This document shows positions 38,163-48,034 of a stretch of 51,489 nucleotides of DNA, one piece after another. The stretch is from an uncultured Pelagibacteraceae bacterium (GTDB lineage Bacteria > Pseudomonadota > Alphaproteobacteria > Pelagibacterales > Pelagibacteraceae): contig CACHYG010000004.1 of assembly GCA_902584015.1 (NCBI GenBank), positions 1 to 51,489 of the forward strand, written 5' to 3'. Position numbers and translations under genes: made by a program. Under the pieces are notes generated by a model. That model saw nothing but the letters and a program-made list of their open reading frames with translations, was not told where the DNA came from and did no database searches. Position 1 is the stretch's first letter. Each line of letters opens with the position of its first letter.

Positions 38163-39068
38163 ATGTTTAAATTAAAAAATGAAGGTGTTGCAATTCCAGT
38201 AGTCTTATTTGCTGGTATACTGTGGTCATTTGGACCTTTAGTTGTTCGTTATATGAATCAACCAGAATTAGTCCCTTGGCAGTATTTATTTGCTAGAGGA
38301 ATTACCATTTTCATTTTATTAAATATTTACCTTTTTTTTGAGGAAGGTTTAGATTTTTATAAAAACTATTTAAAAATAGGATTATCAGGCTTAGTTGGCG
38401 GAATAGGCTTGGGAACTGCTATGATAACTTTTATCTGGTCGATAACACACACAACTGCTGCTATTACATTATTATGTTTGTCATCAATGCCTTTTATTAC
38501 TGCATTGTTGGGGTTTCTTTTTTTAAAAGAAAAAATTTCTACTAATGTTTGGGTTGCAATTATAATTGCTACTATTGGAATTTTAATTATGGCAATTGGC
38601 GATTTTGAAAAAGGATCGTTATTTGGCTTAACATTTGGTTTAATTTCTGCTCTTGGATTTTCAATTTTCTCAGTTAGCTTAAGATGGAGAAAGGAGACGC
38701 CTAAATTTACAACAGTTGCTATTTCAGGAATATTTTGTGCCTTAATTTCCTCAGTTGTAATTATTGAAACTCAATCAAACTTTTTATCCTCAAGCTTTAA
38801 CCAAGGTTTATTTTCAGTTCATGGAACCCTCGTCTGTTTAGGTTTAATCCTTTATTCAATAGGTTCAAAAAACATACCAGCTGCAGAACTAACACTTTTA
38901 TCTTTAACAGAAGTTATAGGGGGAATATTTTGGGTTTGGCTACCTATACTTGGGATAAACGAAATACCTTCTAATACAACAGTTATAGGTGGTTTTTTAA
39001 TTTTTTTAGCAATTATTTATTATAGCTTAATGATTAAAAATAACAGGAGATTTATAGCTCTTAATTAA
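38163..39068 (+). CDS. DMT/EamA-family transporter (track start 38160; ATG 38163 preferred)
   Basis: Multi-TM; PFITALLGFLFLKEKISTNVWVAIIIATIGILIMA. Confidence 0.85.
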   Translation: MFKLKNEGVAIPVVLFAGILWSFGPLVVRYMNQPELVPWQYLFARGITIFILLNIYLFFEEGLDFYKNYLKIGLSGLVGGIGLGTAMITFIWSITHTTAAITLLCLSSMPFITALLGFLFLKEKISTNVWVAIIIATIGILIMAIGDFEKGSLFGLTFGLISALGFSIFSVSLRWRKETPKFTTVAISGIFCALISSVVIIETQSNFLSSSFNQGLFSVHGTLVCLGLILYSIGSKNIPAAELTLLSLTEVIGGIFWVWLPILGINEIPSNTTVIGGFLIFLAIIYYSLMIKNNRRFIALN

Positions 39069-39074
39069 ATTTTT

Positions 39075-40190
39075 ATGAATTCTTCTAAAACAATTGTTAA
39101 CAGTTGGAATGAATGGGATCCTTTAAAGCATGTGATAGTTGGAAAAGCTGATGGCAGTTGTATTCCTGCCCCAGAGCCCGCTTTAGACGCAAAGGTTCCT
39201 GAGGACTCTGATATGAAAGGGCAGCACGGACCTAGAACAAAAGATACAGTCGATAAAGCAAATGAGCTATTAGATAATTTTGCGAACCTTCTTAAAAAAA
39301 GAGGAATAAAGGTAGATAGACCATTACCACTTAAACATAACCAAAAAATATCAACCCCAGATTGGGAAGTTGAAACAATGTTTGGATGTATGCCAGCAAG
39401 AGATATAATTTTGACCGTTGGTAACGAAATGCTTGAAGCAACAATGAGCTATAGATGTAGATGGTTTGAATATTTAAATTACCGACCTTTATTACAAAAA
39501 TACTTTGAAGAAGATCCTAATATGAGACATGAAGTTGCTCCAAAACCAAGACTAACAGATACAGATTATAGAAAAGATTATTTATCTGATAAGATTGACA
39601 TTCAAAAGAGATTAAAATGGACAGAGGATAAATTTTTTGTAACTACCGAAGAAGAACCATTATTTGATGCAGCTGATATTTTGAGATTCGGAAAAGATTT
39701 AGTTGTTCAACATGGATTTACCACTAACATGAAGGGGATTAACTGGTTAAGAAGACATTTTAAAAATCACAGAGTTCACTCTGTAAACTTCCCTGGTGAT
39801 CCATATCCGATTCATATAGATGCTACGTTTACACCTATTAGAGAAGGTTTGATAATTAATAATCCTCAAAGAAGGTTACCAAAAGATCAAAGAAAACTAT
39901 TTGAAAAAAATGGATGGGAAATAATAGATGCAGCACAACCAGCACACAATTCACCACCAGCTTTATGTTATTCATCTGTGTGGCTTTCTATGAATGTTTT
40001 AATTTTAGACCCTAAAACTGTATGTGTGGAAAAAAGCGAGATTTATCAAGCAGATCAGCTTGATAAATTTGGAATGGAAGTAATTCCAGTTGAATTAAGA
40101 GATGCCTATGCATTTGGAGGTGGACTACATTGTTGCACAGCGGATGTTTATAGAGAAGGTAATTTAAAAGATTACTTTCCAAAACAATAA
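39075..40190 (+). CDS. Glycine amidinotransferase (AGAT)-like protein
   Basis: VNSWNEWDPLKHVIVGKADG; WEVETMFGCMPARDIILTVGNEMLEATMSYRCRWFEY; IHIDATFTPI; catalytic-Cys GGGLHCCTADVYREG. Confidence 0.85.
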   Translation: MNSSKTIVNSWNEWDPLKHVIVGKADGSCIPAPEPALDAKVPEDSDMKGQHGPRTKDTVDKANELLDNFANLLKKRGIKVDRPLPLKHNQKISTPDWEVETMFGCMPARDIILTVGNEMLEATMSYRCRWFEYLNYRPLLQKYFEEDPNMRHEVAPKPRLTDTDYRKDYLSDKIDIQKRLKWTEDKFFVTTEEEPLFDAADILRFGKDLVVQHGFTTNMKGINWLRRHFKNHRVHSVNFPGDPYPIHIDATFTPIREGLIINNPQRRLPKDQRKLFEKNGWEIIDAAQPAHNSPPALCYSSVWLSMNVLILDPKTVCVEKSEIYQADQLDKFGMEVIPVELRDAYAFGGGLHCCTADVYREGNLKDYFPKQ

Positions 40191-40214
40191 AAAAATTAGT
40201 TGTGAAAAATTTTA

Positions 40215-40442
40215 TTAATTTATATTTTTTTTTAAATATTCAATATATTCAATGACTTCATCAATTTTCTCGTCATCAATATCTTTATAACTTTTGTTAA
40301 ACTTTGATTTTATGCATGAAGCGACATGGGCATAAGGATTTCTACCTTTAGGATGTTTTGAATGGTCAGGTAGTTTATCCTTTAAATGGTCTCCCGCAGC
40401 AACTATGATTTTCCAGAGCTTAGTAGAATTTTCTTTATGCAA
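40215..40442 (-). CDS. Small conserved-looking hypothetical protein (75 aa)
   Basis: MHKENSTKLWKIIVAAGDHLKDKLPDHSKHPKGRNPYAHVASCIKSKFNKSY; good codon structure, 4-nt gap to next gene. Confidence 0.55.
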   Translation of the reverse strand: MHKENSTKLWKIIVAAGDHLKDKLPDHSKHPKGRNPYAHVASCIKSKFNKSYKDIDDEKIDEVIEYIEYLKKNIN

Positions 40443-40446
40443 TTAA

Positions 40447-41178
40447 CTAGTTTTTTGTTGTTTTATCAACATCAAATGTTTTTAATCTATTTGACAGCTC
40501 CTCTTTAACTTCTTTCTCTTCTATTTCTAATCTTTTTTGGTTTTCCTTTTCTCTTCTTAACATTCTTTCTTCTCTCAATTTTTCTTCTTCTTCTCTCGTT
40601 TTTTGATCTTTATCGAACTTTTCTTCCCATTCTTTAATTTTAATGTACTCTATTTTCTTTTTTCTTTCCTCTTCTTCTTTCATAAGTTTAATTGCTTTGT
40701 ATTTTCTTCTTTGATCTCGTAACTCTTTATTCTTTTGTTCTTCTTCTCTAACCTTTAGATCTATATCTTTTCTATTCTGCTCTTCATCTCTTAATTTGAG
40801 TTCTTTTTCTTTTGATCTTAATTCTTTGTTAAATAAAATATTATCTTCCTCTCTCTTAACAAGTCTTTCATTTTCAGCTTTAATTTTCTCTTCTTTTAAT
40901 TTTAGTTCTCTCTCTTTATTTTTAATATCCTCTTCCTTAGATCTTAATTTATCCAAATCTTTCTTTAATTGATCTTCTCTTACTTTTAATTCTTTTTTTT
41001 CTTTGATTAGATTATTATTTTCCTCAATTTTACGTAATTTTATTTCCTGAATTTTTTTTTGTTCCTGATTTTTTTTATAGCTTGAGTATGCACTGCTTAA
41101 TGATCGTGCTGTAAATGATGCAATTTTTGATAAATTACTTTTATTTTTTAATTTAGTATTTTTTTTTTTCTTAACCAT
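40447..41178 (-). CDS. Highly charged coiled-coil protein
   Basis: Basic N-terminus, then about 200 aa of E/K/R-rich heptad sequence (KSKEDIKNKERELKLKEEKIKAENERLVKREED type). Confidence 0.65.
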   Translation of the reverse strand: MVKKKKNTKLKNKSNLSKIASFTARSLSSAYSSYKKNQEQKKIQEIKLRKIEENNNLIKEKKELKVREDQLKKDLDKLRSKEEDIKNKERELKLKEEKIKAENERLVKREEDNILFNKELRSKEKELKLRDEEQNRKDIDLKVREEEQKNKELRDQRRKYKAIKLMKEEEERKKKIEYIKIKEWEEKFDKDQKTREEEEKLREERMLRREKENQKRLEIEEKEVKEELSNRLKTFDVDKTTKN

Positions 41179-41286
41179 TTTTATATTTTTCTATTTCAAC
41201 AAAAAAATATTAAATAAACAAGAGTAAGATTTATTTTTTTTTAAATTGTTTAATAGTATTACACAACTTCAAGTAGATATTACTGT

Positions 41287-42639
41287 CTAAATATTTTCTT
41301 TTTCTAATACATTCTCATCCTTTTTTTTTATTACAACTCCCTTTCTTTTTAACATCTTTTGAACTTTTTCAGAGTAAGGTTCATCAATATGTTCTGTCAC
41401 AGGGTTTAACTCCATACCTAATGGAGTTAGAGTTTGTGGAATTGGAGTAAACTGAGAGTCTGGATTGTCAACAACCGCCCTTACTTTCATTCTATATATC
41501 CCAAAAAAGCCTATAGATGCATGAAAAAGGATTAAATATATAAAGAAACCGTTCGCACCTACAAAATCCATAAAAAAAGAGCATAAAAATGGACCTATCA
41601 TGGCGCCTAAGCCGAATGCAAACTGTAAACCAGCTCCTGCAGCAACGAATTTTTCTTTAGGAATAAAATCGTTTGTATGTGCAAATATTAAAGCAAACAT
41701 TGGAAGACTACAAAAAGAAAAAAGCATTACAAAAAAATAAAACCAATACTTTGGAGTTGCGAGACCCTCAGGCATATATATTTGTGATGATGCAAATATC
41801 GCACAAAAAGCAAAGAATGATGATCCAAATGTACAATAAATTATTACTAACCTTCTATCTAAGGCATCAGACAATTTACCTATAGGCCATTGAGAGATTG
41901 CACCAGAGATTGCAACTAAAAAAGTTACAATTGATATTTCAAAAATACTAAAATTCATTGATGCCGCATAAACTGCTAACAAAGAAAATAAAGCTGAATG
42001 AGTAGATCCACATAGTAATGAGCTTACCATTCCAAAAGGTGAAGTATCATAAAGTTCCTTTAGTTTCATGCCAAGAATTCTTTTGAAAGTAGGAGGTTTC
42101 CTTTTTGTTAGTAAAATGGGTATTAGAGCAAGTGACATTATTAAAGATACTAAAATAAATGGCTGAAAGTTCTCGGGTTTACTAAAATTAATAAAAAACA
42201 TTCCTAATGCCATAGATCCATACAAAACGATCATATAAATTGAAAGAACGCTTCCTCTGTTTTTATTACTAGATCTGTCATTTAACCAACTTTCAGCAAC
42301 AGTATATAAAGATACCATGCTAAAACCAGTGACTATTCTCAAAATAAACCAAGTAAACGGGTTTACTATTATTGAATGTAAAAGGATAACAACTGAGGCA
42401 ACAGATGCAAAAGCTGCAAATACTCTTATATGTCCGACACGCGAAACTAAATTTGATATAGTTTTTGCACCAATAAAATAACCAATATAATATCCTGAGA
42501 GCATAAAACCAGTTGATATTAAACTAAAATCTTCTTTCACAGCTCTTATACCTAACAAAGATCCTTGATAACCATGAGCAAGCATAATTAATCCCATACC
42601 TAAAAATAGTGCCCAAGAGTTATTTATAATTTTGTTCAT
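41287..42639 (-). CDS. MFS transporter
   Basis: 12-TM pattern; ISQWPIGKLSDALDRRLVI (MFS A-like motif); GFMLSGYYIGYFIGA. Confidence 0.88.
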   Translation of the reverse strand: MNKIINNSWALFLGMGLIMLAHGYQGSLLGIRAVKEDFSLISTGFMLSGYYIGYFIGAKTISNLVSRVGHIRVFAAFASVASVVILLHSIIVNPFTWFILRIVTGFSMVSLYTVAESWLNDRSSNKNRGSVLSIYMIVLYGSMALGMFFINFSKPENFQPFILVSLIMSLALIPILLTKRKPPTFKRILGMKLKELYDTSPFGMVSSLLCGSTHSALFSLLAVYAASMNFSIFEISIVTFLVAISGAISQWPIGKLSDALDRRLVIIYCTFGSSFFAFCAIFASSQIYMPEGLATPKYWFYFFVMLFSFCSLPMFALIFAHTNDFIPKEKFVAAGAGLQFAFGLGAMIGPFLCSFFMDFVGANGFFIYLILFHASIGFFGIYRMKVRAVVDNPDSQFTPIPQTLTPLGMELNPVTEHIDEPYSEKVQKMLKRKGVVIKKKDENVLEKENI

Positions 42640-42689
42640 TTCAGCGTGAGTATTCTTTTTATTTCAAAAAGCAAGTAGTTAATTTTAGT

Positions 42690-43550
42690 TTATGTTTTTT
42701 TTATGGCTAGAAAGGAGTGTATTGCAATTGTAATGATTATTACAATTCCTCCTATTATCGTCTCCAAACTAGGTTTTTCGCTTATAACCATCCAAACCCA
42801 TATTGGACCAAGTATTACCTCTAGCAGGAAAAATAAATTAACTTCAGCTGCAGTAATAAACCTGGGTGCGATAGTTACAAGTACAAATGGTATAGCAACG
42901 CACAATACACACATTAATGGAACAACTATAATATCAGTGTTAACAAGATTAAAATTTTCTACAAAAACAAATGCAAACACTGCGGTACCAAGTTTTCCAA
43001 TTACAGCTGCAGGTACTAAGTCCCTATTTTTAGCAAACCTTGCAAGATTGGCATTTATCGCAAGGCCAAGTGCTGTTATAAAACCAAATATATCACCGAG
43101 AATATTTCCTAACTTAGCTGAATCATAAAAAATAAATGTTACAGATAAAAAAGTTATTATAATTGCAAACCAAGTTTTTTTTTCTGGATGTTCTTTTAAA
43201 AAAAAAGCTCCAAGAAAAGCAGAGAGCATTGGAGCCATAGCTACCATTATAAGAGTATTAGCTACACTAGTATTTTGGATGGAAATAATAAAGGTAACGT
43301 TACATACGGAAAAACTTATCGCATAAAAAATACCTGTATATCCAATATTTTTTAATGCTTTAAAAAAATTTGTTTTATAAAATAAAATTAAGCCAAAAAG
43401 AACAACAACAAACGGAATAAATCCTCTATAAAATAATAATCCCCATGTTTCTATGTTTGTTAATCTTATCAGGAGAGAGTCTGGTGTAATAAATAAAACG
43501 CCAATAAAAGCTAATAAAGACCCTTTTTTTTGATCAGATAGAGTTTTCAT
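42690..43550 (-). CDS. DMT/EamA-family transporter
   Basis: About 10 TM; APMLSAFLGAFFLKEHPEKKTWFAIIITFLSVTFIF. Confidence 0.85.
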   Translation of the reverse strand: MKTLSDQKKGSLLAFIGVLFITPDSLLIRLTNIETWGLLFYRGFIPFVVVLFGLILFYKTNFFKALKNIGYTGIFYAISFSVCNVTFIISIQNTSVANTLIMVAMAPMLSAFLGAFFLKEHPEKKTWFAIIITFLSVTFIFYDSAKLGNILGDIFGFITALGLAINANLARFAKNRDLVPAAVIGKLGTAVFAFVFVENFNLVNTDIIVVPLMCVLCVAIPFVLVTIAPRFITAAEVNLFFLLEVILGPIWVWMVISEKPSLETIIGGIVIIITIAIHSFLAIKKT

Positions 43551-45480
43551 TTATGTATTCATCTACTTGTTGTGATGATTTAAGTTTCTCTGAGCAAGTT
43601 TGATTTTTACAAATTAAAATAAAACTTTCATCGCTATCTTTGTAAATGAAACTAGCTTTTTCAAAATATTTTTTAAGTAACTTGTTTTTAATTACTTCAA
43701 AATCCTTATCTTTTCCAAAAAAAGTGAAAGTTATGTTATCATTACAAATATCCAAAATCTTAATATAACTAAACATTTGCGAGTAAGCATTGTTAATTGA
43801 CGAGTGGTATGATTTTTGAAGTATGTCAATTTTATATTTCCATGATTTTTCTTCAGTAATATTAAATAGTTTATTACAAATTAATAAAAATATACTATTT
43901 CCATTTTGAATGTTATTATCAATAAGATCTATTGGTTCAACAAATAAATCATTAGATTTTTTTATATTTTTTTGCAGGACCTGATTTTCTTCATTATAGA
44001 AAAGTTCCCATGCTTTTTCTAATAGTACACAACATTGGTCTAATGATTCTTTACTTTTTGTGATTTCGTAAATACTAACTAACAATAAACAAAAATAAAC
44101 ATAATCCTCCAAGAAAACATCAATTTCTTCTCTTTTTTTGTCATAACAGTGAAAGAGATTATCCTTAAAAACATTTTGAAGTTTATTAAAATAACTCATG
44201 CCTTTTTCAAATATCTTTTTATCTTCCAAGACAATTGAGGACTGTAAAATAGTGTAAATCCAATAACTATTTAAATCTGTCAGAGTTTTATGGTCAAAAA
44301 GAGGTTTTACTCTTTTATTTCTCTCTTCTAATAGTTTATTCTCTAAATTTTTAACTATCTTTAATTCATCATCATTGAGAATAATTTCCAATCTTTCAAT
44401 TAAAATATTAGATCCCTCAAAATTACCTGTTTCAGATATTTCATATTTCTTATTAAATAATTCAAAATTTTCTTTTAATATATTTTTTAAATCTTGATAC
44501 TTCCATATATAATATTTTCCCTCAACTCCCTCACTATCAGCATCGTACGCTGATCCTAATAAATTATCTTTATTATTAAATTCTTGATGAATAAAATTTA
44601 TACTTTGGATCAATTTGGATCTAAAATATTTATTTTTAGTATTTTCAACAAAAAAATTTAATAGTCTTACAAACAAAATATTATCGTAAAGCATTTTTTC
44701 AAAATGCGGAACTACCCATTTTTCATCAACAGTATATCTTGAAATACCGCCCCCTAATTGATCATAAATTCCTTTAGAGCATATATTTGTAAGTAGTTTT
44801 TCAGTTGCTTCGTAAAAGTTTTTTTTTTTATTTTTTAAAAAGAAATAAAATATTGTATCAAAAACGTAAAACTGAGGGAATTTGGGTGCTCCTTGAAATC
44901 CACCATTAGCATTATCCATATATTGTAAAATTTTTTCTGCAAAGGGTTCTAGATCCTGATTAAGAACAGCATTTTTAGAGTTAATTTCATTAAATACTAT
45001 TTTCATCTGTTCAACTTGAGAAATTATTTTTTCTCTGTTTTCTTCGTATACTTTCGAAACATTTTCCAAGACTTTTATAAAACTTGGTCTACCATGCATT
45101 TCCTTTGGTGGAAAATATGTTCCACCTGTAAAAGGTACTGCATTTTCATCTAAAAACATTGATAAAGGCCAACCCCCTTGAGTACCAGTAAGGATACCTA
45201 AACTTCTTTGGAATATAAAATCTAAGTCAGGTCTTTCTTCTCTATCAACCTTAATATTAATAAATTTATCATTTAAAATTTTTGCGGTTGTGTCATCTTC
45301 AAAACTTTCATGTGCCATTACATGGCACCAATGACAACTTGCATATCCTACACTTAAAAATATTGGCTTTTTTTTTTCTTTTGCTAATTTAAGCGTTTCC
45401 TTGTTCCAAGGCATCCAATTGACTGGATTATTTTCATGTTGTTTTAGGTATGGACTTTTTTCGTTTTTAAGTTGATTCAC
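43534..45480 (-). CDS. DUF255/YyaL-type thioredoxin-domain protein (spermatogenesis-associated protein 20-like)
   Basis: MNQLKNEKSPYLKQHENNPVNWMPWNKETLKLAKEKKKPIFLSVGYASCHWCHVMAHESFED; GGWPLSMFLDENAVPFTGGTYFPP. Confidence 0.93.
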   Translation of the reverse strand: MNQLKNEKSPYLKQHENNPVNWMPWNKETLKLAKEKKKPIFLSVGYASCHWCHVMAHESFEDDTTAKILNDKFINIKVDREERPDLDFIFQRSLGILTGTQGGWPLSMFLDENAVPFTGGTYFPPKEMHGRPSFIKVLENVSKVYEENREKIISQVEQMKIVFNEINSKNAVLNQDLEPFAEKILQYMDNANGGFQGAPKFPQFYVFDTIFYFFLKNKKKNFYEATEKLLTNICSKGIYDQLGGGISRYTVDEKWVVPHFEKMLYDNILFVRLLNFFVENTKNKYFRSKLIQSINFIHQEFNNKDNLLGSAYDADSEGVEGKYYIWKYQDLKNILKENFELFNKKYEISETGNFEGSNILIERLEIILNDDELKIVKNLENKLLEERNKRVKPLFDHKTLTDLNSYWIYTILQSSIVLEDKKIFEKGMSYFNKLQNVFKDNLFHCYDKKREEIDVFLEDYVYFCLLLVSIYEITKSKESLDQCCVLLEKAWELFYNEENQVLQKNIKKSNDLFVEPIDLIDNNIQNGNSIFLLICNKLFNITEEKSWKYKIDILQKSYHSSINNAYSQMFSYIKILDICNDNITFTFFGKDKDFEVIKNKLLKKYFEKASFIYKDSDESFILICKNQTCSEKLKSSQQVDEYINENSI

Positions 45481-45486
45481 AAAAAT

Positions 45487-46050
45487 TTAATCCCTGGAAT
45501 AGCTATAAGGCTTTCTAGAAAAAATTCTTTTTACCATTGGTTCAAATTCGCTTAGTGGCAAAGATTTGTAGTTTGGGTCAAAGGATGCTTGGTCATATTT
45601 TTCGCAAAAATTAATACAATCTTGATAATACTTGTGACCTTTATATTTATCTCTTTTATTTCTGTCTCCTCCAAAGTGATGGGCGTAATAATAAGTTTGA
45701 AATTCACCATGTTTTTCAATAATCCAATGAGTTTTCTCAGATACATAAGGTTTAAGTACTGACGCAGCATATTCAGAATGGTTCATTGGAGCAAATTCAT
45801 CTCCTATATCATGAAGCAAAGTAGCAACGATCATCTCTTCACTTTCACCAGCTTTTAATGCTCTAGTAGCACTTTGTAAAGAATGCTCTAATCTTGAAAC
45901 TTTATACCCTTCCAAAGTCTTAGTTAATCCTGACATAAATTTTAAAATACGATCTGCAGTTTTACTTGCATAATTTTTTTCATGCCTATCTAATAAAAGA
46001 TAATCATCTTTAGTTCCTTTCTTCATTTCTGTGAAACTAACTTTTTTCAT
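45487..46050 (-). CDS. HD-domain protein (PhnZ-like fold, function unknown)
   Basis: RLEHSLQSATRALKAGESEEMIVATLLHDIGDEFAPMNHSEYAASVL. Confidence 0.75.
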   Translation of the reverse strand: MKKVSFTEMKKGTKDDYLLLDRHEKNYASKTADRILKFMSGLTKTLEGYKVSRLEHSLQSATRALKAGESEEMIVATLLHDIGDEFAPMNHSEYAASVLKPYVSEKTHWIIEKHGEFQTYYYAHHFGGDRNKRDKYKGHKYYQDCINFCEKYDQASFDPNYKSLPLSEFEPMVKRIFSRKPYSYSRD

Positions 46051-47519
46051 TAGTTGTTGGATCCCGTACTCAACAGAGATAATTGTGTAACTTTATCTTC
46101 ACCTAATTCATCAATTATTTTGACTGGATAATCTCCTGTAAAATAATGATCAGTCAATTGAGGGTAGTTATCGTTTCTTTTTTCAAATCCCATTGCTCTA
46201 TATAATCCATCAATACTAAGAAACTTTAGTGATTTTGCAGAAATTATATCTTTAATTTCCTCTACTGTTTTATTTGCAGCTAAGAGCTCTTTTTTTGTAG
46301 GCATATCTACACCATAAAAATCGGGGAATTTAATTTCTGGACTTGCTATTCTTAGGTGAACCTCTTTCGCACCTGCATCATATAACATTTTTACAATTTT
46401 TGACGATGTCGTACCTCTAACAAGAGAATCGTCTACTAATATAATCTTTTTATTTTTAATTACTGATTGATTAGCATTGAGTTTTAATTTTACACCAAGA
46501 CTTCTAATTTTTTGAGACGGTTCTATAAAAGTTCTTCCAACATAATGATTTCTAATTAAACCTAAATCGAAACTTATTCTTTTTTGTTGGGCGTAACCAA
46601 GTGCAGCTGCATTTCCTGAATCAGGCACTGGTACAACTAAATCCGCTTCAATTTTTTCCTCTTTTGCTAACTCTGCTCCAAAATTTTTTCGATATTCATA
46701 AGCAGTTTTTCCATTTAAAATACTATCCGGTCTAGAAAAATAAATATATTCAAACACACAAGGTCTTATTTTTTTTTGTGGAAAAGGTTTAATGCTTTCT
46801 AATTTTCCATTCTCAAAGCATACTATTTCTCCATTCTCTACATCTCTTAAATACTTTGCTCCTATAATATCAAGCGCACATGTTTCTGATGCTAAAACAT
46901 ATGAATTTTTTAATTTACCAATTACTAAAGGTCTTATTCCAAATGGATCTCTAGCTCCTATTAAAATATTTTGTGTCAATACGACTAATGCATAACCGCC
47001 TTGTATTTGAAACAATGCATCTATTACTCTATCCACGGTCTTTGATCTTTTTGATCTTGCAATTAATTTAACAATAGTCTCTGTATCGGACGTAGTATAA
47101 AAAATCGAACCTTCCTCTACCATCTTTGTCCTCAATTTTATCGCATTCGTTAAGTTGCCGTTATGTGAAACACCTATACCTCCAGCATTAGTGTCTGCAA
47201 AAAAGGGCTGTATATTTCTTAATGTAGTTCCTCCAGTAGTAGAGTATCTATTATGTCCAATCGCAAATTTTCCCGGAAGAGTTTTAATTACTTTTTCTTT
47301 ACTGAAATTATCTCCAACTAACCCAAATCGTTTTTCTGAATGATATTTATTACCATCAAATGATACTATTCCACATCCCTCCTGACCTCTATGTTGTAAT
47401 GCATGCAAGCCTAAAGCAGTTAATGTTGAGGCATCAGAATTATTACTAATTCCAAAAACAGCACATTCCTCCTTTAATTTAGGATCATATATCCGAAACT
47501 TTTTCTTTAGCATCTTCAT
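46050..47519 (-). CDS. purF: Amidophosphoribosyltransferase
   Basis: EECAVFGISNNSDASTLTALGLHALQHRGQEGCGIVS; IGHNRYSTTGG; ILVDDSLVRGTTSSKIVKMLYDAGAKEVHLRIASP. Confidence 0.96.
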   Translation of the reverse strand: MKMLKKKFRIYDPKLKEECAVFGISNNSDASTLTALGLHALQHRGQEGCGIVSFDGNKYHSEKRFGLVGDNFSKEKVIKTLPGKFAIGHNRYSTTGGTTLRNIQPFFADTNAGGIGVSHNGNLTNAIKLRTKMVEEGSIFYTTSDTETIVKLIARSKRSKTVDRVIDALFQIQGGYALVVLTQNILIGARDPFGIRPLVIGKLKNSYVLASETCALDIIGAKYLRDVENGEIVCFENGKLESIKPFPQKKIRPCVFEYIYFSRPDSILNGKTAYEYRKNFGAELAKEEKIEADLVVPVPDSGNAAALGYAQQKRISFDLGLIRNHYVGRTFIEPSQKIRSLGVKLKLNANQSVIKNKKIILVDDSLVRGTTSSKIVKMLYDAGAKEVHLRIASPEIKFPDFYGVDMPTKKELLAANKTVEEIKDIISAKSLKFLSIDGLYRAMGFEKRNDNYPQLTDHYFTGDYPVKIIDELGEDKVTQLSLLSTGSNN

Positions 47520-48027
47520 ATTCTTTCTTGCTTGGAAATTCTTTTATTAAATAATTACTACCTTTTTCAACATATGAAAAGGTAAATGATTTGCTATTAT
47601 CCATTGGCCATTTACTAGAATTATATACAATATCAACCGCAGAGAATAAACATACAGAGATAATATAGGCTTTAACGAATCCAAATAGAAATCCAAAAAA
47701 AGCATCGACTTTACCAATTCCTGTATATTTTACAGTTTTTCTAATTCCTTTGTTTATTAGAAGAATTAAAAAAATTAAAATAACAAAAATTGATATCCCT
47801 AAAAAAACATCTAAAATATATTCATTATCTATAAGATCTTTCACATATGGTTTGATTTTTGGAAATAAAATTAATGTTAAAACATAAGCCAGAAGCCATT
47901 TTGCGGCAGATAAAAGACTTAATACAAAGCCCTTAATTGAGCATCTGATTATATAAATTATTGTTAATGTAATATAAAATAAATCAAAAATTGAGATTTG
48001 ATTTACCACATTTTTTAAAACATCCAT
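47485..48027 (-). CDS. cvpA: CvpA family protein
   Basis: FDLFYITLTIIYIIRCSIKGFVLSLLSAAKWLLAYVLTL; GKVDAFFGFLFGFVKAYII; directly upstream of purF. Confidence 0.88.
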   Translation of the reverse strand: MDVLKNVVNQISIFDLFYITLTIIYIIRCSIKGFVLSLLSAAKWLLAYVLTLILFPKIKPYVKDLIDNEYILDVFLGISIFVILIFLILLINKGIRKTVKYTGIGKVDAFFGFLFGFVKAYIISVCLFSAVDIVYNSSKWPMDNSKSFTFSYVEKGSNYLIKEFPSKKEYEDAKEKVSDI

Positions 48028-48034
48028 TTATTGA

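Noticed and set aside
42703-43128. 141-aa + strand ORF over the DMT gene
   Set aside because: Shadow of a clear multi-TM gene on the other strand.
45487-46050. PhnZ-type phosphonate oxygenase
   Set aside because: HD core is similar (LEHSLQ...LLHDIG), but the Tyr/Glu residues I recall as important in PhnZ are not at equivalent positions (aligned residues L and Y); kept as HD-domain protein of unknown function.
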